A stretch of DNA of 64,000 bases, from assembly GCF_048128805.1 (NCBI RefSeq), contig NC_135997.1, positions 8,559,116-8,623,115 on the forward strand, in the 5' to 3' direction. The DNA comes from Centroberyx gerrardi (lineage: Eukaryota > Chordata > Actinopteri > Beryciformes > Berycidae). A program made the translations under genes and the position numbers. The notes beneath the pieces are model-generated. The model saw only the letters and a program-made list of their open reading frames with translations. It was not told the DNA's origin and ran no database searches. The stretch's first letter is position 1. Every line of letters starts with the position of its first letter. Below are positions 1 to 11,887 of the stretch, one piece after another.

Positions 1-250
1 ATAAAGGAGTGAGTGAGAAAGTGAATGAGTGAGTAAGTGAGTGAGTGAATAAAGGAGTGAGTGGGAAAGTTAGTGAGTGAATGAGTGAGTAAGTGAGTGA
101 GTGAATAAAGGAGTGAGTGGGAAAGTTAGTGAGTGAATGAGTGAGTAAGTGAGTGAGTGAATAAAGGAGTGAGTGATCAAGTTAGTGAGTGAATGAGTGA
201 GTAAGTGAGTGAGTGAATGAAGGAGTGAGTGAGCAAGTGGGTGAGTGAAT
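1..250. repeat. GTGA-rich minisatellite
   Basis: This is an imperfect tandem array of GAGT/GTGA/GTAA tetramers organised into a longer unit of about 55 bp. The marker AATAAAGGAGTGAGTG recurs near 49, 104 and 159, and the array starts before the window. It is simple-sequence DNA. The apparent reading frame across it on the minus strand is low-complexity translation and is not called as a gene. Confidence 0.9.
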
Positions 251-820
251 GCTAGCAGGCTGTGTTGCGTGCTGAGGTCTTGTCCCTGTCTTGGAGATGG
301 ATCCCCATGGTAAAGCCTGAGGGGAAGAGCAGCAGATTCTCTTGAGGTCTCAGATTCCTCCCCAGAGCCAAAGACTGCTTCACTCTGTCTGAAGAAAACC
401 TCAACATCCCTCTCTCCTCCCATCTCTAAACCACCAAGTTACTGCCGCCTCTTCCTTCTCTTACTTGCCTTCCTTCGCACGTAATTGTCTCTCTCTTTTT
501 CTTTCACTCTCTGCACTGATTTTTTCCTCCTTAAATCTCTGCCTCTGCATTGTCTGGTTACATTTCCTCTGATGCTATCTGTTCCTTCATGCAGAGGTAT
601 ACAACATGACAAGTTGTGAGTTGTTGCCTAAATATTACCCACCTCATCCTCACCCCTCTCCTCTAAGTTGACAGCATGAGGAAAATGGAAACCAAAGTTG
701 TTAAAAATAGGTGGCTCCATATTTAGTTTCTTTTGGTTCTTAGAAAAGACGCTCTGAAATAGACAGCGCCGCCATTCATCCCCTTCCCTTCCAGGTCCCT
801 CAGACTTCTGCTGGTCTTCT
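251..820. other. Non-coding stretch, no gene seen
   Basis: This is unique-looking sequence between two satellite arrays. I see no supported exon, splice-site pair or repeat family. Confidence 0.5.
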
Positions 821-1177
821 CCCTTTCCTTTCCTTTCCTTTCCTTTCCTTTCCTTTCCTTTCCTTTCCTTTCCTTTCCAAACCTTTCCAAACCTTTCTTA
901 ACCTTTCCAAACCTTTCCTTTCCTTCCCTTCCTTTCCTTTCCTTTCCTTTCCTTTCCTTTCCTTTCCTTTCCTTTCCGGACTTTTCCTTTCTTTCCTTTC
1001 CTTTCCTTTCCAAACCTTTCTTAACCTTTCCAAACCTTTCCTTTCCTTCCCTTCCTTTCCTTACCTTTCCTTTCCTTTCCTTTCCTTTCCTTTCCAGACT
1101 TTTCCTTTCTTTCCTTTCCTTTCCTTTCCTTTCCTTTCCTTTCCTTCCCTTTCCTTTCCTTTCCCTTCCCTTCCCTT
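821..1177. repeat. TTTCC pentanucleotide polypyrimidine array
   Basis: This is about 355 bp of almost pure pyrimidine on the plus strand, built from TTTCC units with interspersed CCAAACC and CTTAACC variants. A higher-order unit of roughly 120-130 bp is visible. The block with CCAAACCTTTCTTAACC followed by CCTTCCCTTCC occurs near 875-925 and again near 1009-1055. The variants TTCCGGACTTTTCC (about 974) and TTCCAGACTTTTCC (about 1092) sit at matching positions. The lysine/arginine-rich frames on the minus strand are artefacts of the repeat. Confidence 0.92.
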
Positions 1178-2690
1178 AATTACTTTGACATTTAAAATAC
1201 GATTTCTCTCACCTAAAGTTCACGTGTCAGGCTTCATCTTTACAGCTCACATAAAGACAGCCAGTACATGTTGAGCTTCGGAGCAAATGTTAGGGTTTTT
1301 ACTAATTACTGCCTTCAGTGTCAGCTGAATTTTGTTCTTATTAGCTTTGCAGTGACAAAGGCTTTTGTCCAGTCTTCTCCTTGAAGAGTGTGTTTTGTAT
1401 TTTTCATGTCCTGTATTCACTGTATCCAGCTGACAGTGCAGTGTCTGCTTGAGTTAGAAAAAGACTCCTAACTCAGCACCTCCTTTCCAGATTAATCAGA
1501 TAGGCCACATTCTTGTTGGCCATGACATGTCTCCATGACTAAAACCCTCGGCCCTCAACCAGTACCTCATTACTTTCCCCAAGCCATTCTTTTCTGTTTC
1601 TCCGCCTGACTGTCTGGATTTCTATTGTGTCAGATTGTCTGACAGCCGGCTGGTCATTCTGTTTCACTCCATTTCTCAGAGTCTCGTCTCCTTATTCCCA
1701 GGCTCATGGTATGTAGGCTAAAGGTTCTTGAGTTTTCAGCCTGCCAGGGGAGTGAGAGTAAGAGGGAAGGGGCACTGCAGTAGACAAAGTTATAGGGTCG
1801 GGGGTCACATAGCCACAGGAGCGAGGACACAAGTGTCAGCTGTGTCAGCGCACGTGGGAATGTATGAGCTCTTTTAACATTTTAATTTGTTGGTCTGCTA
1901 AACATGAAGAGGTCAAAGTGGGTCTTACCGCCTTGGAATACACAGAAAATATATGGTTTGGTTTGTTAAAAGAACTGTGACTGAAGACCCAGTGAGTGTG
2001 TGTGTGTGTGTGTGTCTGTGTGTGTTTTCTGTCCCTTTTCAAGCATGTACTGCATGTGAGCCTATGCGTGTTTCTCTTACTCACCTACTCAAATGTTTTC
2101 CTATGAAAATGTTTTTCACACAGAAAGAGGGTTATACTGCCGGCCTAAAAGAATATATCTCTGATAATTCACTTTAATACTATTTTGTGCTTTCCTTGGG
2201 TGTAAATAATTTACCCATAAGTATTTGGTCGCAATGATTTGGTTTGATTTGAATTCCCCCAAAAACCCTATTCAGTCTTCTGAAACAACATAGTAATGCA
2301 TTGTTAATTCAATTGTTCCATCCGAAGTTCACTGGCTGTTAAATTTTACACTCAATAGATTTCAATAACTCTTTAACCGAATAAAGTTGTGCAAGACTGT
2401 TTTGTAATATGTGGAATGTGCAAAAGTTTCTCTTTTCTGTGTGTGAATTTCCCGTATAACTACTCTCTCTCACTCTAGTTTGTTAAACTACAACTATAAT
2501 TCCTTAACTTGAATAACATCCAAACCACATTGTAGAATACGCTGACAGCTAAACAAGTATTAGAGTATAACTGCCTTGGCACGAACACCCTGGGTTTGTT
2601 CTGAAGCAAAACAAATGGGGAGAGGATAACAGGCAATGTGAAAAACACACTGATGCAAAACCAGGACATGTAATGTGCTGTTTCAGTTTT
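1178..2690. other. Non-coding stretch with a TG microsatellite
   Basis: No gene is supported here. A TG-repeat microsatellite lies at about 1993-2025. The right edge is the probable 3' end of a minus-strand transcript whose poly(A) signal is at 2697-2706. Confidence 0.5.
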
Positions 2691-2696
2691 TTAACC

Positions 2697-2706
2697 TTTA
2701 TTTATT
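2697..2706 (-). other. Candidate poly(A) signal, minus strand
   Basis: Two overlapping AATAAA hexamers read on the minus strand (plus strand TTTATTTATT). They lie about 370 bp downstream of the stop codon of the candidate terminal exon at 3073-3197, a normal distance for a short 3' UTR. Confidence 0.4.
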
Positions 2707-3072
2707 TGAAAATGCTTTACTGAGCATGTATGCTCTCTTTCAGCAATGTCCTGCGCTTATTTACACCTGGGAGATGCCCAGTACAGAGTCAAATGGATAA
2801 AAAGTATTTTGGAATGATTCCCTTCATTTGCTAATATGGTTCAACCTCACTTCATTGCTAATGAGCTAAATAACAATTGGTACACAATGGTAATTGCTGA
2901 GGTAGAGCAAGTTTTACCTGCAAGTTGAGTTCGGACCTTCCATACAGTTAAAAACACACTATTGAACTACTTTCCAGTGCTGTTCATAAGTACAGTGCAA
3001 TATAGAATCACGTAACAGGTACATATACACACACCAGCACCTTAACAGTGCAGAAATAACAGAGCAGTTTTG

Positions 3073-3197
3073 TCAGATCATCTGAATGCCATGTGACTTG
3101 ATCATGAGTCTTGGTGTTTCTCCTGGAAACTGCATCAGAGTGAAGAATGGCCTGGTCATCTTTGCTTGAGATCTGTCAGTGAGGTCATCCAACAACA
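3073..3197 (-). CDS. Candidate C-terminal exon of an unidentified gene
   Basis: I do not recognise this protein. On the minus strand a good acceptor (TTGTTATTCTTTGCAG) ends at 3198, followed by 2 nt and 40 codons to a TGA at 3073-3075. The peptide starts LLDDLTDRSQAKMTR, continues through PFFTLMQFPGETPRLM and ends KSHGIQMI. Composition and lack of low complexity look protein-like. A tandem AATAAA lies 370 bp downstream. Upstream exons are not established; a possible one is at 4557-4656. It could be the end of the gene whose exons are proposed at 8.0-11.9 kb, although that chain has its own stop codon. A chance open frame cannot be excluded without homology or RNA evidence. Confidence 0.35.
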
Positions 3198-6100
3198 CTG
3201 CAAAGAATAACAATTATTATTAGTTATTTAGTCGCATATAATTATGATAATTTCATGCTTCCAAATGCATTTATACTTATTTCAAACGTGTTAATATCTT
3301 AAAAAAGGGAAGAATAAGGCAGATCACTTCGCTAATATCAGGAAAATGTCACTTGGTTCAAGAAAATGAAATAAGTTGCTTTGTACTGAAAACAAGCAGA
3401 ACTGGCAGATTTTTTCACTCAATACTAGATTAAATGAGTTAAGATGGATATTTTTTTTTTGGCAGTGAATGCTCACTAGTGGCCCTTCTTACCACCCTCT
3501 ACCTCCCAGCATCAGCCACAGCCAGCACAGATTAGAAAGAATCAATAAGGATTTTGAGACACTTCAGATTACCATTATTACCATTACCAGATCATTACTC
3601 ATGTATGATGTCAGGCATTTGATAGGCCATGGGAAAGTAGTGTGACTGGGCTCAGGTGGGGTGTTTGTCATCACAGCTAGCATTACCAGCTGACCTTTGA
3701 GTTGAGGCCTCAAGTTCATGATACTATAAATTAGAGTCAAGGATATGAGGATATTCAGAGTTCGCTGGTTTGACATATTTCTGAGTATAGTTTTTAGTTG
3801 AGATTGTCCTTAGCCCACAATCCATTTTCAGAGCTTGACATTGGTGTGGGAAGCAAGATATTCTGTGAACCTGGGAATAAAAAAAACTATGGGACAGCTA
3901 TTTCATTTTTCACAACACTTTTAAAGACAAAAACACAGACCAGGCACATGGATTATAAGATGCTCTGCTTCAAGAGAGGAGCTCGATGATGCTGCATTAT
4001 ATAATTCTCCACCGAGGCCTTCAGCGTGGCTTCAGGACATCACTATAGGTTCATCTATATTGTATAAAGGTCAGCGTGTGCATGTGGATGTATTAGCTGT
4101 GTCTGCCGCATGTGTTTTGTGTGTGTCTGTGTTGCTTCTATGGAGTTAGAGGGTGTGTGTGTGTGTGTGTGTGTGTAGGCATGGGTATGGTTCACATACA
4201 TAAGCCGAACACTTGTGGGTGCAGTCTGTCATGTGTTCAGCACGTGGGTTTTACAGTGTGGGAATGCATGGATGCCCACACCAGCCTGATGGGCAGAAAG
4301 AGCAGCGAGGGCTTATAGACGCAGATGCTAGAGCGCTGCTGCAGCTTCAGCGGCTCTGCCTCCTTATCAGTAAGTGGGGCACATTCACTAACTCACTCCC
4401 AATGTGTCTACCTGTAAAGCCCTGAAAGCCCTGGGTCTCACAGCAGCAAGCTAATCCCCACACTGGCCCGGCCCGGCCCGGGGGGGGAGGCTGTTTGTCT
4501 GAGTCAACACAGAGGGAGAAGAAGCAAACAGCAGCTCTCGGGCCCCGCTGTACTCACCACTACCTCCCTCTGCCTCCGCTGCGTGTCTCCTGCTGTTTCC
4601 TCTGATGCACCCTCGGGTCCTCGTTAGTACTCCAGAGGATCAGGCTGTGTTCCTGCAACACACAACACGGGGATATCATTACAGATCTGTACATCGGGTG
4701 GTTTATATTCACATTATCGTTTAATGTGGTTAGTTACTGCTATATTTGTAGGTTACACAACCTCTTTAATGTTGAGTGTTGGGGTTGTATTCTGTAGGTT
4801 TACTGACACATGCAGCAGAAAAATTAAAGAATGTGTTGTGAAGGTTTCACCATATCATAATGATCATTTATATATCAATTATTGATCACAAAACATTCAG
4901 AATTTTCCATTTCCGTCTTCCATTTGGCTGTTAGACGGCCATAGGTCCAAGCTAAATCACTCAAAGAAGCATCATACTACTATGATTTCAGCAAAGGTGC
5001 TTGTGATATTGAGGATAAATATGCACAGAAGGGTGCGGTTAAGCAGAAAACACGCTAGCACTTGTCCTCTGGTTGTAGATTTGCATACAAACCTCCCCAA
5101 ACATTCAAACCAAACCACAGTTTTAGATTGTCGTGAAAACATGTCTTTTCTAAACGTATCATTATGTTATCTAATGTCAAGTATTACATATTTAGCCGTG
5201 TCTGCTGTCAAAAGAGTGTAGAATTATGAACTTTGTAATGCTAACAGGCCTGAATAGAGACTGGTAGCATCAGTATCAAGTTAGCTAGTGTTAGCTAGCT
5301 GTAACCCACAAGTATCCTACCTGGATGGCCTGTGTGTATCTATTCTACTATCAGCATAAAATCACTATCATCTTTAACACAGGAAGTGTGCTGCTTTCAA
5401 CACCATCAGTTGCTATTGATATTGTCAGCGCATGATTTTTGTATTGCAGGGAGGTTCCCTTGCCTTTGTCAATATTAATCTCAAAACACACAACCTGTCT
5501 CTATGGACATTAAGATGTTATCAAGTTCTGTACATTTTTACTGACAGCAACACGCAAAAACAAACAAAAAAGCAATAATAATATGTAGATAAAACTGGAT
5601 TGAAATGTTGCAATAACCTAAATTCCTTTTTCCACTTTTCTCCTCTTAGTTTGCTCACTCTTCGTCTACATTGCCTCTCTCTCTTCGCATCTGCCTTTTT
5701 GTTTTTGCTCTTCCTTTATTACTCTATATATTCTCACCACTTTCCATGGCGCATTTTCTCGTTTCATTTATTCATTCACCCTGTCTCCAGGCCACAGCCT
5801 CTCTCCTCTCTCATGGTAGTGATTACGGTGAGGTAATGTTTGTTCATGTACAGTGTGTGAGCACGGTACACACAGCAGCAGAAGGCAGGCTAACAAAGCC
5901 TCAGGCCCAGAGAGAGAGAGGGGGGGGGGGGGGGGAGATAATGGGAAAAGGTTTCACATAGTGTTGGTGCTCGTTCACCTTTCAAATTTGATATAGAATA
6001 CCAATAAATTATAGTATACCATATGTAACCGCTGAAGTACTGCATTGTGTGAAGGGTGGAGGGACCCAAACCCAGAATATCTATGGAGCTGATTTTATTT

Positions 6101-8018
6101 TCTGACCTGAAACAAAAAAAGACAGATTCTCCAAATTAATATTTATGTCACTCTAGCTGCTCTCCCATAGGTGAACATAGCAAAAGGGGAACGCTGACAG
6201 GATTGGTGCCTAAACAATGGTATGGTGCCACTCATACATACAGCGGTACTGTAGACTGGTACTTATAAGAATTTGAAATAAAACACAGTGAACATAACTG
6301 ACAGGAAACAAAAAAAAGACATCCTCCAAGTGAATATTTAAGTCACTCTAGCTCCTACACAAATGAAATTAATGAAGGGAAAGGGTGAATATTAGCTTAA
6401 CTCACGCATTTCGCAGCTAGCGGATTTAGTTCATTAAATATAACTTTATATAAGGGCCAACACATGAACATCTCCCATAGGGGAACAGCAAAAGCGGAGA
6501 GGTGAAGGGGAACAGGAAGGAGAAAGAGGGGTGCAGGAGGTGGGGCTCTTACTGTACATACTGTATATCACAACAGAAGCCTCAGTGGAGGTTGTCAGTA
6601 GAAAACAGTAAGGTATCTAAACTAAAATCACAGATTTAGTGTAATTATACAAGTAAATATCAACTAAAATGCATGCAGTACATTATTGCTCCCCTAAGAG
6701 CAGCATTACTCTGTATACAATAGACCGATACTAGGGTAGCATGTTATACACCTACACTACACTATTCCTGCCCGAAGAGCAGCATTACTCAGCAGCAATG
6801 GCCAATAGACAATACACTTCACTATTGTAGGCATATATTACAAGAGGATAGCCATTTCCTCCTAAAGAGTCTGACAATGCTACAAGCAGCGGAAAAATCA
6901 ATACTTAGCCTCAGACGCATACACCTGATAGTTCAGCATTTAGGCCAGATGTGTAAATATTATCATCACATGTCAACAACTTCTGAGAGAGAGAAAGAGA
7001 GAGATAGAGAGACAGGGGGCAACAGAGAGAGATGGGGCGAGACTGTCAATAGGCCTTGCGTGCATTATGAGGATCCGACCTCAAAGCATCACCTTGTGCA
7101 ATTTGCAATGCATGCATATAGTGTACGTGTAACAAGAGTGATCATCATTTTCGACTTGGACTTTCCCTCCTGTCTGTTTGTGCTTTCCAAGCCAAACTCA
7201 GCTGCCACTCCGTATCAGACGTTGCTGTTGCTTTCCTCTCCTCTGCAGTATGAACAGGAACACAGCCTACAGACTACAGCTACTCATGCATGACTAAGAT
7301 GAGTTATGCAATTAAAAAAAAGAAAAAAAAAAGGTGGCATTGATTTGTCCTCTTGATTCACTGAAGTTTATATTTTGGATTGTGACTGCTAAATCAAGTC
7401 TTGTTTTGCTGTCATATGAATCGTATAAATAATGTTATAAAATAATAATATAATAATAATTTTTTTTCTAAAATGGTGAAACACTTGTGAGAACACAAGT
7501 ACACACAAGAACACGCTGTTCCCTTTTCTTTTCAACACAAGAGAAGCGAGAAAGCTCGTGGGGTAAACAGAAACATATAGATGCATAGATAAACCTTTTT
7601 ATTTGGTTGAATAGTCCTTCATTATATTCCACAGTGACTGAGGGCCGGGGGTTTATCAGAGGTGATAAAGTCAGTCATGTCTGGTCGCCTTGGCCTCTGC
7701 TTGTGGCACTGGTTTCATCTGTAAGCACAGGGTCACCTGTTCATTACCAACTATAAATAGAACACACACACACACACACACACACTACAAGCCCTCTTTA
7801 TTGATCTGTCTCATCATTACTAGAGCAATGACACTGTGACATCAGAGGATGTGTGTTCATTCAGACAGCAAGAGAAATGGTTGGGGGTTGTTGGGTGGGG
7901 GGTCGATTGAGCTCCTCTGCCCTTATGTAATCACCGGGGTATGATACAGTTTCTCTATCCCAATTTTCTCTGACGCACGAGATTTGCGGGCGAACTCTCC
8001 ACCGTCCAATCGCCCGAT
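3198..8018. other. Mostly non-coding; microsatellites and one possible exon
   Basis: A possible minus-strand exon lies at about 4557-4656. It is bounded by the acceptor TGTGTGTTGCAG and the donor GTGAGTAC, and its open frame begins EHSLILWSTNEDPRVH but meets a stop just before the donor. It may therefore be untranslated or spurious. Other contents are a TG repeat (about 4151-4178), a run of about 16 G preceded by (AG)n at 5911-5935, a CA repeat at 7761-7785, a local duplication at 6.1-6.4 kb (listed separately), and short repeats containing GAGCAGCATTACTC near 6695 and 6775. No other gene is supported. Confidence 0.4.
6102..6362. repeat. Local direct duplication, about 196 bp apart
   Basis: Two diverged copies share GAAACAAAAAAA, a CTCCAA block, AATATTTA and GTCACTCTAGCT. 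They start near 6102 and 6298. Each is followed downstream by CTCCCATAGG with a GGGAACAGCAAAAG-like block (near 6163-6190 and 6470-6495). The pattern suggests an old tandem duplication in non-coding DNA. Confidence 0.5.
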
Positions 8019-9882
8019 CTAATCCTCATCGATGAAGAGTTCTGCTGGCCGCAAAGCAGTATATTCCACAGATGCAGCGAGCAACCGACTCTGGAAAATC
8101 TTTCATCATGTTTCATTTGCGTTTCAATTATGCAATGTTTTCCTCAGCAGTGGAGCGGGGCAGAGATGCCGCTGCGTTTGAACTGTAATGACCCTGCAAC
8201 CAAGAACGCTGTTCCAACCTATCAGCCCACACTGGGGTATACTGTGGAGTGCGGAGTGCAGCTGGGAAAACACACACACACACACACTCAAGCCTCCAAG
8301 TGCCCAGTGAACACACACCTCAGTTGGTCCGAGCGCTGTAGCATTCCTTGGTACAGGATTACATGTTATTGCAAAACAAACCTGGGTTCAGTGTCCCCTG
8401 ATAGAGGGAGGATGCAGTGCAGCCTACCTGGAACAACAGCAAGGTGTTTTTCCACCTCCCTTCCCACCAGTCCATCCCATGGTAATACAAGTTAATGATT
8501 GACACCTCACACAGGCCAATCGATAGACTATCACAGACCTGGTGTAGTATGACTGGAAAATCCCATTCTCCTAGCCGTGTTATGGGGTCGGTGGAAGGGA
8601 AGCCATATTGACTTTCCAAGTTTGGCGTGTTTGTGAGGGGTCGCCTCAGATAGGGATCCTCATTACTCTTGCAGCAGGTGGCCAGTGATGTCAGCCCACA
8701 GATCTGCAGATAACCGTCCAGTCGTCTTTTTATCCAATAATTTGTATGCAAGGGGTGGGCAGATCGCAGTGACAGCTTGGCCAGGTCAGGCTGAGATTGG
8801 TCAGACAGGCTCCCCATTAGACCTGCCAGTCTGCGGATGGAACTGAACATTGTGTGCTTTTCGTCTGCTCCGGTGCTGCATCGATCCGCAGCGACAGACA
8901 CACAGGGCTACAGCAGGGAGGAAGGAGGGAGGGCAGTGAGAGCAGCTGCGGCGCTATTTACTGATTGCTGCCACATCTAAAAGACAGACCTGAATCCCTA
9001 CTGGTAACCTGTCTCAGTACTGTTGCCTGGCTGCGTCTGACATGGAAACATGAGCACATTATTGCTACACATCACTACTCCATCCACTCCTGTAGAGTTT
9101 AGCTGATGGGACACTGAAGGGGGAAGGTGGGCAACACGCTGAGCGTCTGTGCGACGTTGAGTCTCAGACTCAGCTAGAGGTAGTCTGTGATTAATGGAGA
9201 GTGCCGCTGTGACACACTCTCAGCCAAGAGGCCAATCAATCTCATACGTACCGTCGGCTCGGCTTGATGTGAGATAAGAGGCCTGCCTTGACGGTGCTGC
9301 TGTTGGGATTGGGGAGCGCTGCTGAAGGTCAGCGAATGGAAATTTGTCTGTGTGAAGAGAGAACAAGTCTGAGATGAGAGATAAAAGGAGTGTTATGTAA
9401 TTGTTGAAAACTAAGTCACAGGTCTCCACACTTCTCCACAGGAGATGCAAATGGCATCATCTCCTTTTCAGCACCTACTGAGGAGGTGCACACACACACA
9501 CACTTATACAGACACATATACACACACACATACTCACAGACTCTCACACACACACATACCACACAGTGCCTAGAAGTAAACATACAATTACTCACCACTT
9601 ACACAGACCACACATAATGACAAATGCAGATAATTAACAGGGAATGATCTGATACAGGATCAACATGTACAAAACAAGCAGAGGGAGACAAAAATAGTAG
9701 TTATGAAATGTGTTCAGACGGCACGACTGATAATCGTGACAGAGGATGTCCTCGATCTTATTTGAAACCCAAATATTATGAGTGCGCTGGTAATAAGACC
9801 TTGTAGACAGTAAAAAGAGAGGGCAGAGGTGCTGTGGTGATATGGCAGATCTAAAGAGTAGATATTATATATTTCCACCCCT

Positions 9883-9956
<74 letters not shown>

Positions 9957-11887
9957 GTGCTGATGTGGACAGTGTGTTCTTGTTCTGGTTATCAGAGCTT
10001 TATGGCCTGTTTCAGACACAGAGCAGTGAGCTGCCCCAGGATCTGTTCTGTCACTATTCTGGGAGAAATCGCAGGCAGCCTCTAACTTTGAACTCGCTTT
10101 TATCTTTATGGTTTTATTCATAGCACTGGAACAAAACAAAAAAAAACTTCCAGTCAAGTGTGTCATCGAGGTGTTGGGAAATCATTCTGGCCCAAGATAA
10201 AGAACAGCAAGTGACTCACCTGCTGTAGGTTTTGTTGCTGAAATCGATCTGTTCAGATATATCGCCTGCCATCAGTTTTAGACCCACAGGGGATTTATTT
10301 CAATCCTCTACAAGAGGGCAAAAAACAGTCCATAAAATAGAAGCTACTCTTCTTGCTAATCCCTGTCCTGAAAATGATAGAGTATCTGGATGTGTGGAAT
10401 CTAATGGCACAAGATATACAACAATAGAGCACCAGGTTTGCTATAATGTATAGGAAACATTTCAAGAATAGTTGGCTAGAACAGCTATGACATAAGACTA
10501 GATTTATTCCCAGCTACACCATCCCACACATTGATTTCTCTGAATGCCCTGCCCTGATCTAGGAAATTTGGCAGGGACAGTAACTTTGATTACAGCACCT
10601 TAAAACCATTATCAGAGCCTGTAAGTGTTGAGTAGGGTTAAACACACAGGCACCTAAGGGTGAAATGTTTCTGCATTAGCCCTGTTAGGAAACCTCCTGA
10701 TCCAAAGCCTCTGATCCTGTTACATCACCAAACACCCAGTTCTATCCCTGACCCCATACAAACACATTCAATCAAATCAAACACACACGCACACACGCAC
10801 ACATACAACACACACAACACACACAACACACACACACACAATATCTTACTAGATAATCATTTTTGTATGCAATATACAGAGAGTTGACATTCCACCCAAA
10901 AGTTTGTCTCAGGGCGAAATACAGGCAAGACAGGTTACATCACATCACAGACAGGCAGACACAACCCCCACCCAACACACACACACACACACACACACAT
11001 ACACAGCCCTGTTGGTCTGAGGATGCTCCATTCACAGATGGTGAGAAGACAGAGAAGCAAAGGCAGATGGTTGCCCCTCTCCTCTCCTCTCCTCTCCTCT
11101 CCTCTCCTCTCCTCTCCTCTCCTCTCCTTTCCTCTCCTCTCTGCTGACTATCCCATTTCCTGTTTCCAAAACCGCTGTAATGCAGGTATGCTGGTAGAAC
11201 AGGGCAAAGACTCAAAGCCTTGGAGCCAAACAAACAATAGCATTCATGTTGTGGGTAGAAATATGAAAATATATCATCAATCATCTTCATTTAGACCTAC
11301 TGTGTGTGGCCATATGAATATGTGGCTACATGATATTCTATGTTTGGCTATTGCTGCAGTTAACAAGATAATTCCCCAAAATGCTACAAAGCACAATTCA
11401 ACAATATTTTAAGTGAAGAGCAATGCAACAGAAAATTGAGATGATATGATTTGCGTGGTGATTTATGCATGCAGGCAGACTTGCTGTTGCTTTCGCATCT
11501 GTTCAGCGCATTAGTATGAAGGAATGATGGGCCTGTTTACCCTCCAGCTCATCCACACGCAGCAGGCTGAGGCTGGCCTCTTCACAGATCTGAGACCAGA
11601 TCTCCATGCATCACCCAATTAAGGAAAAGAGAATAAATTAGCTGATCCAAGGCCAGTGATGGTGGCACTAATGTGTGTTATGTAATAATGCTCTCGCACT
11701 CACGCCTCCCCCTGACTAAGTCAGTGTAACAGCTGGAGGGGATCCCATCTGTCCCGGACACAGAGATAATTCCCATGCATGTGTATGCGGGAGTGTGTGT
11801 GTGAGTTTGTGTGTGTATACATTGAGTTTATCCAGGAGCGCCGGTGCGTGGCCCTCCTTGGTGCTGACGTAGGAGCAGAGAAAGGTC
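8019..11887 (-). CDS. Candidate five-exon 3' part of an unidentified gene
   Basis: I cannot name this gene. Five minus-strand segments with splice sites join in phase: 11821-11887 (acceptor CTTTCTGTTCCAG, donor GTATAC; contains FLCSYVSTKEGHAPALLDK), 11541-11589 (donor GTAAAC; ICEEASLSLLRVDELE), 9252-9347 (acceptor CTCTTCACACAG, donor GTACGT; KFPFADLQQRSPIPTAAPSR), 8823-8875 (weak donor GTCTAA; EQTKSTQCSVPSADWQ) and 8019-8090 (acceptor ATTTTCCAG; ends RPAELFIDED then TAG). A minus-strand AATAAA lies at about 7797-7802. Lengths 67, 49, 96, 53 and 72 keep one frame throughout. An alternative small exon at 10220-10265 has a very good donor (CAG|GTGAGT) but would break the frame into 9252-9347. 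No start codon or 5' exon is found. Each exon alone could be chance; the chain is the argument. Confidence 0.3.
9886..9952. repeat. TC microsatellite
   Basis: A nearly pure (TC)n tract of about 67 bp, interrupted once by CAC. Serine/leucine- and arginine/glutamate-rich frames over it are repeat translation. Confidence 0.95.
10783..11138. repeat. Cluster of CA and CTCTC simple repeats
   Basis: Three simple arrays occur close together: CA-rich at 10783-10845, (CA)n at about 10974-11000, and (CTCTC)n at about 11079-11138. The sequence between them is unremarkable. Confidence 0.9.

Noticed and set aside
723..1033. Lys/Arg/Glu-rich open frames
   Set aside because: Translation of the TTTCC satellite.
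8359..8901. 180-codon minus-strand open frame
   Set aside because: It is the longest frame in the first 20 kb but has no recognisable domain. A chain of shorter spliced exons in the same region uses other frames, so the long frame is probably chance.
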